Source: CAZMXS01 sp964570325 (lineage in GTDB: Bacteria; Verrucomicrobiota; Kiritimatiellia; CAIQIC01; CAZMXS01). From it: a DNA stretch of 26,846 bases. A program made the translations under genes and the position numbers. Positions 16,692 through 25,445 of the stretch are shown in pieces; the first letter of the stretch is position 1, and each line of letters starts with the position of its first letter. Below the pieces are notes generated by a model. The model was given only the letters and a program-made list of their open reading frames with translations, did not search any database and was not told the origin of the DNA. The stretch lies in contig CAZMXS010000063.1 of assembly GCA_964570325.1 (NCBI GenBank), positions 1 to 26,846 of the forward strand, given 5' to 3'.

Positions 16692-19505
16692 CTATAAATG
16701 AAAGTAGAAAATCGCGCCGGCATTCGGCGCCGATTCCGCCCAGATTTGCCCGCCATGGCGCTGGACAATGCGTTGGACCATTGCCAGGCCCACGCCCGTT
16801 CCTTCGTATTCTTCGGCGCGGTGCAATCGCTGAAACACGCCAAAGAGCTTATCGGCGTAACGAAGATCAAACCCCACCCCATTATCGCTGCAACGATAGA
16901 TGACGGTCTCCGGCTGGATCAGTGACAAATCCACGGCCGTGTGCGGCCGCGCCGCCGCGGACCGATACTCGCGCCCAGTCAGCGCGGCCAGCTCGATGCG
17001 CGCATCCTTTTTTCCCCGGGTAAACTTGAGCGCATTGTCCAGCAGGTTGGAAAGCACCTGCTTCAGCAAAAGTGGATCCGCCGCGCACGGCGGCAGCGCA
17101 TTCAGCTTGATCTGCATCTGACGCGGCTCCCATTCGGCCCGCCGCTCTTCGATCAAATGACGGAGCAACTCCGCCGGCTGCACGGTCTCTTTGCGCAACG
17201 GTTGCCGGCTCAGGCGCGCAAAATCCAGCAGGCCATTTACCAGCAAATCCATTTGCAGCACATTGGCGTGCACCAGTTCCAGGTAACGACGGGCTTCAGG
17301 AACCAGATTCTGGCTGTATTCGTCCACCAGGATCCGCGAGAAGCCATCAATCGCCCGCAGCGGCGCGCGCAGATCGTGCGACACCGAATACGCAAACGCT
17401 TCCCATTCCTTGTTCGCCGCGGTCAGTTGGGCCGTCCGCTCCGCCACCCGCTTTTCGAGTTCCGCATTGAGCTGGCGAATCTGCTCATCCGCCCGCTTGC
17501 GCTCGGTAATGTCCAGAAAACTCACCAGGCTGGCCCAGACGCGCCCCTGTTCATCCGCCACCGGCGTGCCGACCACCTCCAGCAACACCTCGCTGCCATC
17601 CGGCCGCCGCAACAACATGTCATCCACATGCGCCGACTGCCCGCTCATGCCCCGCACGATGGGCATTTCTTCCGGCGGATAGGGCTGGCCGGTGGCCAGC
17701 TTGAACGCCTGATACACCTCCGCCAGGTTTTCCCGCTTGGCATCGGGCAATACGCCGCGCCCCAATAACCGGCCCGCCGCGTCATTTGCCAGCAAGGGTT
17801 TGCCGGAAGGGGCTTCCACCATGAACACACCAATCGGCAGGTTTTTCATCAGCGCGCTGAAAAGCTCGATCTGGCGCTGCAGCGCCTCTTCGCTTTTACG
17901 CAGCGCCTCTTCCACCCGCTTGCGCTCGGTAATATCCTGGGCCGCACCCCACAGGCCGATCGTGCGACCGTCCGCGTCCCGCACCACCTCGCCCCGCGCC
18001 CATATCCAACCGTTGCCGCCATCCGCCCGGACGGTTTCCAGTTCGAGTTCATATGGGATTCCGGTTTCCCGCGTGCAAGCCAGGGACTTGGACAAGCGCT
18101 CCCAGCTTTCCGGCGTGAACAACTTCATATGCTCGGTGTAGGGCGGCGGCGGCCGGGTGGGATCGAACCCGTACATCTTGTAAAGTTCTTCGGTCCACAC
18201 CACCGCGTTGGTCGCCAGGTCCAGATACCAACTGCCCAAATGCGCGATGCTTTGCGAGGCGCGAAGATCCTGTGCGTTTTGCCGCAGCGCCTCCTCCGCC
18301 CGCTTGCGCTCGGTGATGTCCTCGTACACGCCCAGCACTCCAAAGGGGCGGCCATCCGCGTCGCGCAAAGGCACCTTGCTGGTGTCAATCCACAAGCGGA
18401 CGCCGTCCGCCTGCTGCAGCGGCTCAATGATGTGCAGTTTGGGCCGGTTGGTGGCGATCACCTCCCGATCATCGGCGCGATAAGCCTCAGCCTCCGCGCG
18501 CGGCCAGGGGAGGTCGAAATCGGTCAAGCCAACAATCCGGGCCGGGTCGTCCAGGCCGACAGCGGCGGCGAAAACCCGATTGCACCCGAGATACCGGCCT
18601 TCCAGATCCTTCCAGAAAATGGACTGCGGCACAGTGTCCAAAATCATGTTGAGAGTCGCGCGGCTCTCGCGAAGCTGGGTTTCCATGCGCTTGCGATCGG
18701 TGATATCCACCGACGCGCCGCAAACGGCATATACCTCTCCGGCATCATCGAACAAAGGAAACTTTGTCGTCAGAAAAGTATGCATCCCGTCCGCTGTCTC
18801 GGCGAACTCCTCCATGCGCCGGAGCTCTCGCCCCGCCATCACCATCAGGTCATTGGCCCGATGCCGGTCCGCGACTTCCTTCGGCAGGAAATCGTGGCTT
18901 GTTTTGCCGATCAGATGCGCGGGCGACGGCTGGCCGAAAAAATCAGCCAGCGACTGGGACGCCAGGATGAAGCGGCCATCCCGATCCTTCCCATAAAAGA
19001 GATACTGGGAGTGATCAATGACCGTCTGGAGCAACTCGACCGCTTTGCGGCTCTGCGCCTGCGTCTGCTTGACCGCGGTTATGTCGCGAACGAACGCGAA
19101 GAACTGGCCCCCACTGTCGGGTTGGTATTGAACGCTGGCTTCGATGTCATAGACCGATCCATCTTTACGACGATGCCGTGACTCAAAGCGATCCGCGCCG
19201 GTTTCGCGAACGCGCTGCATGTGAGCCTGAGTTTCCGCCGGAGTCTCAACGGCCTCGAGGTCTGCAATCCGCAGGCGCAACAACTCCGCCCGGGTGAAGC
19301 CGCTCATGCGGCAATAGGCGTCGTTGACCTCCAGCAGGCGGCCCGCGCCATCCGTAATCCAAAAACCATCCATGGCCAGGCGCAGGATGGCCTGACTTTG
19401 ACGGTCGTTCAAATGGCTTTCCCTGCCGGAAACCGACGCGTCAACATCCGGATGCGGCGTCCTGGTTATCCCCGCCCCATCGTTGGCAAGATGCAGATCG
19501 CCCAT
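16692..19505 (-). CDS. Soluble multi-PAS sensor histidine kinase
   Basis: This kinase would autophosphorylate a His in response to an intracellular signal and pass the phosphate to a response regulator. The 937-residue product has no membrane helix or signal peptide. About five PAS domains (near 34-150, 155-285, 286-412, 415-540 and 541-665) come first, four ending in DITERKR or similar. A coiled coil (ELEKRVAERTAQLTAANKEWEAF) precedes HisKA with SHDLRAPLRAI (phospho-acceptor His710). HATPase_c follows with NLLDNALKF, DNGVGFD and GTGVGLA. I chose ATG 19505 (reading MGDLHLAND) because a GGGGGGGA ribosome binding site precedes it and a possible promoter lies between it and the longer start at 19583. 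No response regulator is in the window, so the kinase is an orphan here. No haem- or flavin-binding PAS residues could be assigned confidently. Confidence 0.92.
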   Translation of the reverse strand: MGDLHLANDGAGITRTPHPDVDASVSGRESHLNDRQSQAILRLAMDGFWITDGAGRLLEVNDAYCRMSGFTRAELLRLRIADLEAVETPAETQAHMQRVRETGADRFESRHRRKDGSVYDIEASVQYQPDSGGQFFAFVRDITAVKQTQAQSRKAVELLQTVIDHSQYLFYGKDRDGRFILASQSLADFFGQPSPAHLIGKTSHDFLPKEVADRHRANDLMVMAGRELRRMEEFAETADGMHTFLTTKFPLFDDAGEVYAVCGASVDITDRKRMETQLRESRATLNMILDTVPQSIFWKDLEGRYLGCNRVFAAAVGLDDPARIVGLTDFDLPWPRAEAEAYRADDREVIATNRPKLHIIEPLQQADGVRLWIDTSKVPLRDADGRPFGVLGVYEDITERKRAEEALRQNAQDLRASQSIAHLGSWYLDLATNAVVWTEELYKMYGFDPTRPPPPYTEHMKLFTPESWERLSKSLACTRETGIPYELELETVRADGGNGWIWARGEVVRDADGRTIGLWGAAQDITERKRVEEALRKSEEALQRQIELFSALMKNLPIGVFMVEAPSGKPLLANDAAGRLLGRGVLPDAKRENLAEVYQAFKLATGQPYPPEEMPIVRGMSGQSAHVDDMLLRRPDGSEVLLEVVGTPVADEQGRVWASLVSFLDITERKRADEQIRQLNAELEKRVAERTAQLTAANKEWEAFAYSVSHDLRAPLRAIDGFSRILVDEYSQNLVPEARRYLELVHANVLQMDLLVNGLLDFARLSRQPLRKETVQPAELLRHLIEERRAEWEPRQMQIKLNALPPCAADPLLLKQVLSNLLDNALKFTRGKKDARIELAALTGREYRSAAARPHTAVDLSLIQPETVIYRCSDNGVGFDLRYADKLFGVFQRLHRAEEYEGTGVGLAMVQRIVQRHGGQIWAESAPNAGAIFYFHL

Positions 19506-19529
19506 TATCCCCCCCGTGAACTGGTTTGC

Positions 19530-19558
19530 AGTGTACCCATCCCAGCACACCACGCCAA
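19530..19558 (-). promoter_or_regulatory. Possible promoter of the histidine kinase gene
   Basis: On the minus strand, TTGGCG (19558-19553) and TACACT (19535-19530) are separated by 17 bases, each matching the consensus at 4 of 6 positions. Transcription would begin near 19523, leaving a leader of about 18 bases before ATG 19505. Confidence 0.35.
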
Positions 19559-19597
19559 GCCGGGATTTTCGGCTGCAAACCATGCGGGAGTAACGTC

Positions 19598-19647
19598 GGG
19601 GTAACCTTCACCCCATGCTCAACAGCCGGCTGCGGCGGGCACCCGCC
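19598..19647 (-). other. Hairpins after rex
   Basis: Just after the rex stop (19652), GGCGGG/CCCGCC (19634-19647) forms a tight GC hairpin, followed on the minus strand by GGGGT/ACCCC (19598-19614). No T-run follows either. They may limit read-through from rex into the kinase gene, or they may be mRNA 3' structures. Confidence 0.35.
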
Positions 19648-19651
19648 TGTC

Positions 19652-20314
19652 TCAGCGGGCCGCGCCGCGCGGCGCGCGTGCGCGCGCCTTGAGCGCGCCA
19701 TTCTTCTCGGCAAACCGCACATAGCCGAACAGGTTTTCAATTTCCTGAGCGAGGTTGAGATTCTGCACAAAAACCGTTTCCGGCGCCTTCAACTGCACCG
19801 ACGCGAAGTTCAAAACACCGCGGATACCGGCAGCCAGCAACATGTCCAGCACCGTTGCCGCGGCGCCTTCGGGTACTGTCATGATTGCCACCTGAATTCG
19901 CTCGCGGCGGATAAACTCGCGCACCTGGCCCAGGTCAAGGATCGGCACGGGCGCCGCCGGGTTGAGCCGGTCCGGCTTGACGTCGAATCCCGCCGCCACT
20001 TGAATCCCCTCGCGGGCAAAGCCCTGGTAGTTGATCAGCGCCGTTCCGATCTTGCCGCAACCGACGATGATGATGCGCTGGACGGCGTCTTTGCCCAGAA
20101 TCACGTTCAACCGCTCAATCAGTTCGTCCACCCGGTATCCGCCGCGCTTGTTGCCCGCCAGGCCGAACGCCGCGAAATCCTTGCGGACCAGCGCCGACGT
20201 CAACCCCGCCGCATCCCCCAGGTTGTCCGAAAACACCTTGACGAAGCCCAGCCCCTTCAATTTCTGCAACAGGCTCTTGTACCGCGAAAGCCGCTGGATC
20301 ATTTCTCGGTTCAT
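19652..20314 (-). CDS. rex: Redox-sensing transcriptional repressor Rex
   Basis: Rex binds DNA when NAD+ is high and releases it when NADH binds, turning on fermentative and hydrogen-metabolism genes. The 220-residue product has an N-terminal winged-helix part with the Rex signature TSALVRKDFAAFG...RGGY (39-60). A Rossmann NAD(H)-binding domain follows with IIIVGCGKIGTALINY (GCGKIG at 85-90), and the C-terminal segment includes NLAQEIENLFGYVR. The length matches the family. The gene is divergent from the hydrogenase operon, with 188 bases between the two starts, and TGTGA half-sites lie right upstream of its own start. This suggests control of both itself and hnd. The last 14 or so residues are an Arg/Ala-rich tail. 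Confidence 0.93.
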   Translation of the reverse strand: MNREMIQRLSRYKSLLQKLKGLGFVKVFSDNLGDAAGLTSALVRKDFAAFGLAGNKRGGYRVDELIERLNVILGKDAVQRIIIVGCGKIGTALINYQGFAREGIQVAAGFDVKPDRLNPAAPVPILDLGQVREFIRRERIQVAIMTVPEGAAATVLDMLLAAGIRGVLNFASVQLKAPETVFVQNLNLAQEIENLFGYVRFAEKNGALKARARAPRGAAR

Positions 20315-20328
20315 TTATGCACTTCTGA

Positions 20329-20393
20329 TCACAATATATGATATTATAGTCACAATATAACGCAGAATATATCACATTATATTTCACATTTAT
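20329..20393 (-). promoter_or_regulatory. Four co-oriented TGTGA half-sites (candidate Rex operator) around the rex -10 box
   Basis: On the plus strand, TCACAATATA occurs at 20329-20338 and again at 20350-20359, TCACATTATA at 20372-20381, and TCACATTTAT at 20384-20393. Read from rex these are four TGTGA boxes, two preceded by TT as in the Rex half-site TTGTGA. Their starts are spaced 21, 22 and 12 bases apart, about two, two and one helical turns. A TATAAT at 20348-20343 (minus strand) sits between the two TTGTGA boxes and is a likely rex -10. Rex sites are normally inverted repeats, so this tandem layout is unusual. Confidence 0.55.
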
Positions 20394-20403
20394 CAAGATA
20401 AAT
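20388..20403. promoter_or_regulatory. 16-base inverted repeat in the rex-hnd spacer
   Basis: ATTTATCAAGATAAAT has perfect seven-base arms with a two-base centre. It overlaps the fourth TCACA box and lies about 100 bases upstream of hndA, where an operator or activator site for the hydrogenase operon would be expected. Neither an FNR nor a CRP consensus fits it. Confidence 0.4.
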
Positions 20404-20489
20404 TGCTTTAGTGACTACATAAATATTTACTTGCCTTTTCAGCGCGATCAGTATTTGATGGCCGCTTGATTTGCAAAACGCAGCGACTT

Positions 20490-20496
20490 GGGAGGA
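20490..20496 (+). promoter_or_regulatory. Ribosome binding site that fixes the TTG start of hndA
   Basis: GGGAGGA is a near-perfect anti-16S match placed six bases before TTG 20503. It rules out the earlier in-frame TTG at 20488, which lies within or before the site. Confidence 0.7.
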
Positions 20497-20502
20497 TTAG
20501 CA

Positions 20503-20991
20503 TTGAGTACGGCCGTGGAACCGGCGGCGGAGACCCTGACCCCGGAGTTGAAGGAATACATCGCCCAGTGGAAAGATACGCCGGGCAACCTGATCATGGT
20601 GCTGCACCGGGTGCAGGAGCACTTCGGTTACATCCCGCGCCAGGTGGCCTTCGAGGTGGCGGATCAATTGAACATTCCGCTGGCGCGGGTTTATGGCGTA
20701 GTGACGTTCTACCACCTGTTCAAGCTGACCCGGCCGGGACGGCATCGCATTGCGGTGTGCATGGGGACGGCCTGCTACCTGAAGGGTGGCGACGATATCA
20801 TCAAAGAGTTGGAGAATCTGCTGGGCATCGGCCTGAACGCGGTAACGCCGGACGGCGAGTTCTCGATGGAGGCGGTGCGCTGTCTGGGCTGCTGCGGACT
20901 GGCGCCGGTAATGGCGATTGACGGCCGCGTGTACGGCAACGTGAAGAAGGACCAGCTTGCCGAGATCATCGCCGGCTACAAAGACCATTGA
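20503..20991 (+). CDS. hndA: NAD(P)-linked [FeFe]-hydrogenase subunit A (NuoE-like)
   Basis: This is a 162-residue NuoE/24-kDa-type subunit carrying a thioredoxin-fold [2Fe-2S] cluster that relays electrons between HndC and the rest of the complex. The four ligands are Cys86, Cys91, Cys127 and Cys131 (C-MGTA-C and C-LGC-C). The preceding helical bundle is typical (LIMVLHRVQEHFGYIP, ARVYGVVTFYHLFKL). It starts at TTG 20503, set by the strong GGGAGGA site. It is the first gene of a four-gene operon; hndB starts 53 bases after its stop. NuoE of complex I is excluded because the next genes are HndB and an [FeFe]-hydrogenase, not nuo genes. Confidence 0.92.
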   Translation: MSTAVEPAAETLTPELKEYIAQWKDTPGNLIMVLHRVQEHFGYIPRQVAFEVADQLNIPLARVYGVVTFYHLFKLTRPGRHRIAVCMGTACYLKGGDDIIKELENLLGIGLNAVTPDGEFSMEAVRCLGCCGLAPVMAIDGRVYGNVKKDQLAEIIAGYKDH

Positions 20992-21044
20992 GGATGCGGC
21001 GGGCCGGGCGGCTAAACCGCGGCACGCGAAGAAAGAAGGGTTAC

Positions 21045-21434
21045 ATGCCGAAATTGACGCTTGAAGATCTGCGAAAATTGCGCGCGGAGCAGAAACAGGC
21101 CCTGGCAAACCGCCAGACCGCCAGCCCGGAGGTGCAGGTCATTATCGGAATGGGCACCTGCGGCATCGCGGCCGGCGCCAAGGCGACCAGCGACGCGTTC
21201 CGGGACGAGTTGGAGAAGAGCGGGCTGACCCACGTACAGGTGCGCCAGACCGGCTGTATGGGCCTGTGCTACTCGGAGCCGACAGTCGAGGTCGCCGTGC
21301 CGGGCATGCCGGCGATTGTTTACGGGAAGGTGGACGCCGAGGTCGCGCGCCGGATCGTCCGCAAGCACATCATCGGCAAATTGCTGATCAACGACCACAT
21401 CTACGACAAGCCGGCAGGGGATCTGGTGCAATAG
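21045..21434 (+). CDS. hndB: NAD(P)-linked [FeFe]-hydrogenase subunit B (ferredoxin-like)
   Basis: This is a 129-residue thioredoxin-like ferredoxin subunit of the Hnd complex. The N-terminus is a charged helix (LEDLRKLRAEQKQAL), followed by GMGTCGIAAGAKATSDAF and QTGCMGLCYSEPTVEV, the signature of HndB proteins. Three cysteines are seen (39, 71, 75). The first ligand pair of classical [2Fe-2S] ferredoxins is therefore incomplete, which seems to be a family trait, and the cluster content is uncertain. ATG 21045 follows GAAGGG (21035-21040); the frame extends upstream to 20988, but that extension is Arg-rich and overlaps hndA. The next gene, hndC, begins 21 bases later. Confidence 0.9.
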   Translation: MPKLTLEDLRKLRAEQKQALANRQTASPEVQVIIGMGTCGIAAGAKATSDAFRDELEKSGLTHVQVRQTGCMGLCYSEPTVEVAVPGMPAIVYGKVDAEVARRIVRKHIIGKLLINDHIYDKPAGDLVQ

Positions 21435-21455
21435 CCGGAACAAGGACTTTCCAAC

Positions 21456-23243
<1,788 letters not shown>

Positions 23244-23277
23244 GCGCGCGGCCAACCCCTTGAGCGAAGGAATGACG

Positions 23278-25029
23278 ATGCAAACGGTCAAACTCGAAAT
23301 CAACCAAATCCCCGTGGAAGTCCCCGTCGGGACATCCATCGCCGCCGCCGCGCGCCAGGTGCAGGTCAAGATCCCAACACTGTGCTACCACCCGGACTTG
23401 CCGGCCTGGGCCGCCTGCGGCGTCTGCGTGGTCAAGGTCGCGGGTTCGCAAAAGATGCTGCGCGCCTGCGCGACGCCCGTCGAGCCGGGCATGAAAATCA
23501 TCACGCACGACCCCGAGATCTACCAGGTCCGCAAGACGGTCATCGAGCTGATCCTCTCAACCCACCCGAACGATTGCCTGCAATGCCCGCGCAACCAGCA
23601 TTGCGAGCTGCAGCGGCTCGCGGCCGAGTTTGGCATCCGTGAGGTCGAGTATGAGAAGCGTTTGCGCAACCTGCCGGAAGACGATTCAACCGGCTCAATC
23701 ATCCTCAACCCGGAAAAGTGCATCCTTTGCGGCCGCTGCGCAATCGTCTGCCAGCAGATGCAAAATGTCTGGGCGCTGGAGTTCCTTGGCCGCGGCGAAA
23801 CCACGCGCATCGCGCCGACCGCCGATGTGAACCTTAACGACAGCCCCTGCATCAAGTGCGGCCAGTGCTCCGCCCATTGCCCCGTCGGCGCTATTTACGA
23901 ACATTCGGACGCCAAAAAGGTATACGCCGCGCTGGCCCAGCCGGACCTGCACTGCGTCGTCCAGATCGCCCCGGCCGTCCGCGTCGCGATCGGCGAGGCT
24001 TTCGGCTACCCGCCGGGCACGCTGCTGACCGGCAAAATGTACGCCGCGCTGCGCCGGCTGGGCTTCGAGGCGGTCTTCGATACGAATTTCGGCGCCGATC
24101 TGACCATCATGGAGGAAGCCCAGGAGTTCGTTGAACGATTCGTCCATGGCCAGGGCGCCATACCCCTGATCACCAGTTGCTGCCCCGCGTGGGTGGACTA
24201 CATGGAAAAATACGCCGACGACTTCATCCCAAACTTCTCCTCCGCCAAGTCGCCGCACGAGATGGTCGGGACAATGGCCAAGACCTATTACGCGAAACAA
24301 AAGGGCCTGGATCCCGCCAAGATTTTCATGGTTTCGGTGATGCCCTGCACGGCCAAGAAATACGAGATCACCCGCGCCCAGGACATGTTTGCCAGCGGCT
24401 TCCAGGACGTGGACGTCTCGCTGACGACACGCGAGGTCAGCCGGATGATCCTCTCGGCCGGGATTGATTTCCGCAATCTGCCTGACGAGGAGGCCGACTC
24501 GGTCCTTGGCGCCTACACCGGCGCCGGCACGATCTTTGGCGCAACCGGCGGCGTGATGGAAGCAGCCCTGCGCACGGCCCATTTCCTGATCACCGGCCAG
24601 GAAATGGCCGACGTCCAATACCTGCCGGTTCGCGGCCTGGACGGCGTGAAGGAGGCCACCCTGAATATCGCCGGCCATGAGGTCCGGATCGCCGTCGCGC
24701 ACTGGATGTCCAACATCGAGACCGTGCTCAACCGCATCCGCGAGAACCGGCAAAAGGGTGAGGCGCCGCGCTACCACTTTATCGAGGTCATGGCCTGCCG
24801 CGGCGGCTGCCTCGGCGGCGGCGGCCAGCCCTACGGAGCGACGGACGAGATCCGTCGCCAGCGCGCCGCCGGCATCTACCAGGATGACGAGCGCAGCCGG
24901 TTCCGCTGCTCGCATCAGAACCCGCAGGTGCAGAAACTTTACGCGGACTTCCTCGAACGTCCGCTCAGCCCCACCGCCCACAAGTACCTGCACACGAAGT
25001 ATCACGCCCAGAAGGCGTACAAGCGCTGA
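23278..25029 (+). CDS. hndD: [FeFe]-hydrogenase catalytic subunit D
   Basis: This subunit reversibly converts protons and electrons to H2 at the H-cluster. The 583-residue product begins with a plant-type [2Fe-2S] domain (Cys36, 47, 50, 64). A His-Cys [4Fe-4S] cluster follows (His96, Cys100, 103, 109), then a two-[4Fe-4S] ferredoxin (Cys148, 151, 154, 158; Cys191, 194, 197, 201). The H-cluster motifs are complete: TSCCPAW (299-305), MPCTAKKYE (355-363) and EVMACRGGCLGGGGQP (503-518). The TSCCP pair retains both the proton-relay and the cluster Cys, arguing for a catalytic enzyme rather than a sensory one. ATG 23278 follows GAAGG (23266-23270) by seven bases; ATG 23272 and TTG 23260 are less well placed. 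The HydE/F/G maturases must lie elsewhere. Confidence 0.96.
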   Translation: MQTVKLEINQIPVEVPVGTSIAAAARQVQVKIPTLCYHPDLPAWAACGVCVVKVAGSQKMLRACATPVEPGMKIITHDPEIYQVRKTVIELILSTHPNDCLQCPRNQHCELQRLAAEFGIREVEYEKRLRNLPEDDSTGSIILNPEKCILCGRCAIVCQQMQNVWALEFLGRGETTRIAPTADVNLNDSPCIKCGQCSAHCPVGAIYEHSDAKKVYAALAQPDLHCVVQIAPAVRVAIGEAFGYPPGTLLTGKMYAALRRLGFEAVFDTNFGADLTIMEEAQEFVERFVHGQGAIPLITSCCPAWVDYMEKYADDFIPNFSSAKSPHEMVGTMAKTYYAKQKGLDPAKIFMVSVMPCTAKKYEITRAQDMFASGFQDVDVSLTTREVSRMILSAGIDFRNLPDEEADSVLGAYTGAGTIFGATGGVMEAALRTAHFLITGQEMADVQYLPVRGLDGVKEATLNIAGHEVRIAVAHWMSNIETVLNRIRENRQKGEAPRYHFIEVMACRGGCLGGGGQPYGATDEIRRQRAAGIYQDDERSRFRCSHQNPQVQKLYADFLERPLSPTAHKYLHTKYHAQKAYKR

Positions 25030-25032
25030 ATA

Positions 25033-25419
25033 GTGCTTGCACCCGATCCGCCGACACCGCAAGCTGTTGCCGCGCTTGTTAGTCAGCTTGGCGTGAATGA
25101 CCGCGGCTATATGCATAAACCAATCCCGCGCGGCGAGAATTGGCAGCCTGGTTGGTGCTATTGCAGTTTATGGGGAAAGAATCCACAAGTCCTGGAGAAC
25201 CAGGGGGTGCCGCGCGGATTCTGCGGCTTTTGCGTGGTCTGCGGCCAACCGGGTCACACGCTGCATTTTCCTGGGAGTTTGTCTTTCACCGGCGCGTGGT
25301 GCAAGTTCCACTATTACCGGACAATGATCCTGCATCCATTAGGCGCCATCGGCAGCATTCTCTGGTCGGCTATTGTCATCAGCGGTCTGATTGCATTGGG
25401 AATGATCGTAAGAAAATGA
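25033..25419 (+). CDS. Small Cys-rich protein with one C-terminal membrane helix
   Basis: I do not recognise a named family. The 128-residue product from GTG 25033 has a cluster of paired cysteines: GWCYCSLWGKNP, GFCGFCVVCGQPGH, then GAWCKFHYY. The C-terminal hydrophobic helix (about 103-126, GAIGSILWSAIVISGLIALGMIV) ends in RK. The CxxC and His-containing arrangement suggests a small zinc or Fe-S site facing one side of the membrane. It starts three bases after the hndD stop, so co-transcription is likely, but no ribosome binding site is visible; an in-frame ATG at 25111 would remove the first 26 residues. Whether it serves the hydrogenase (for example as electron carrier or membrane tether) cannot be told from sequence. 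Confidence 0.65.
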   Translation: MLAPDPPTPQAVAALVSQLGVNDRGYMHKPIPRGENWQPGWCYCSLWGKNPQVLENQGVPRGFCGFCVVCGQPGHTLHFPGSLSFTGAWCKFHYYRTMILHPLGAIGSILWSAIVISGLIALGMIVRK

Positions 25420-25445
25420 AGCTCCAGCGAACCCGATGATTGAAT

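Noticed and set aside
20459..20475. Sigma54-like promoter (TGG...TTGCA) before hndA
   Set aside because: The GG to GC distance is one base longer than the strict sigma54 spacing and no enhancer site was evident.
23695..25116. A 473-residue minus-strand open frame opposite hndD
   Set aside because: It is the antisense of a gene with complete H-cluster motifs.
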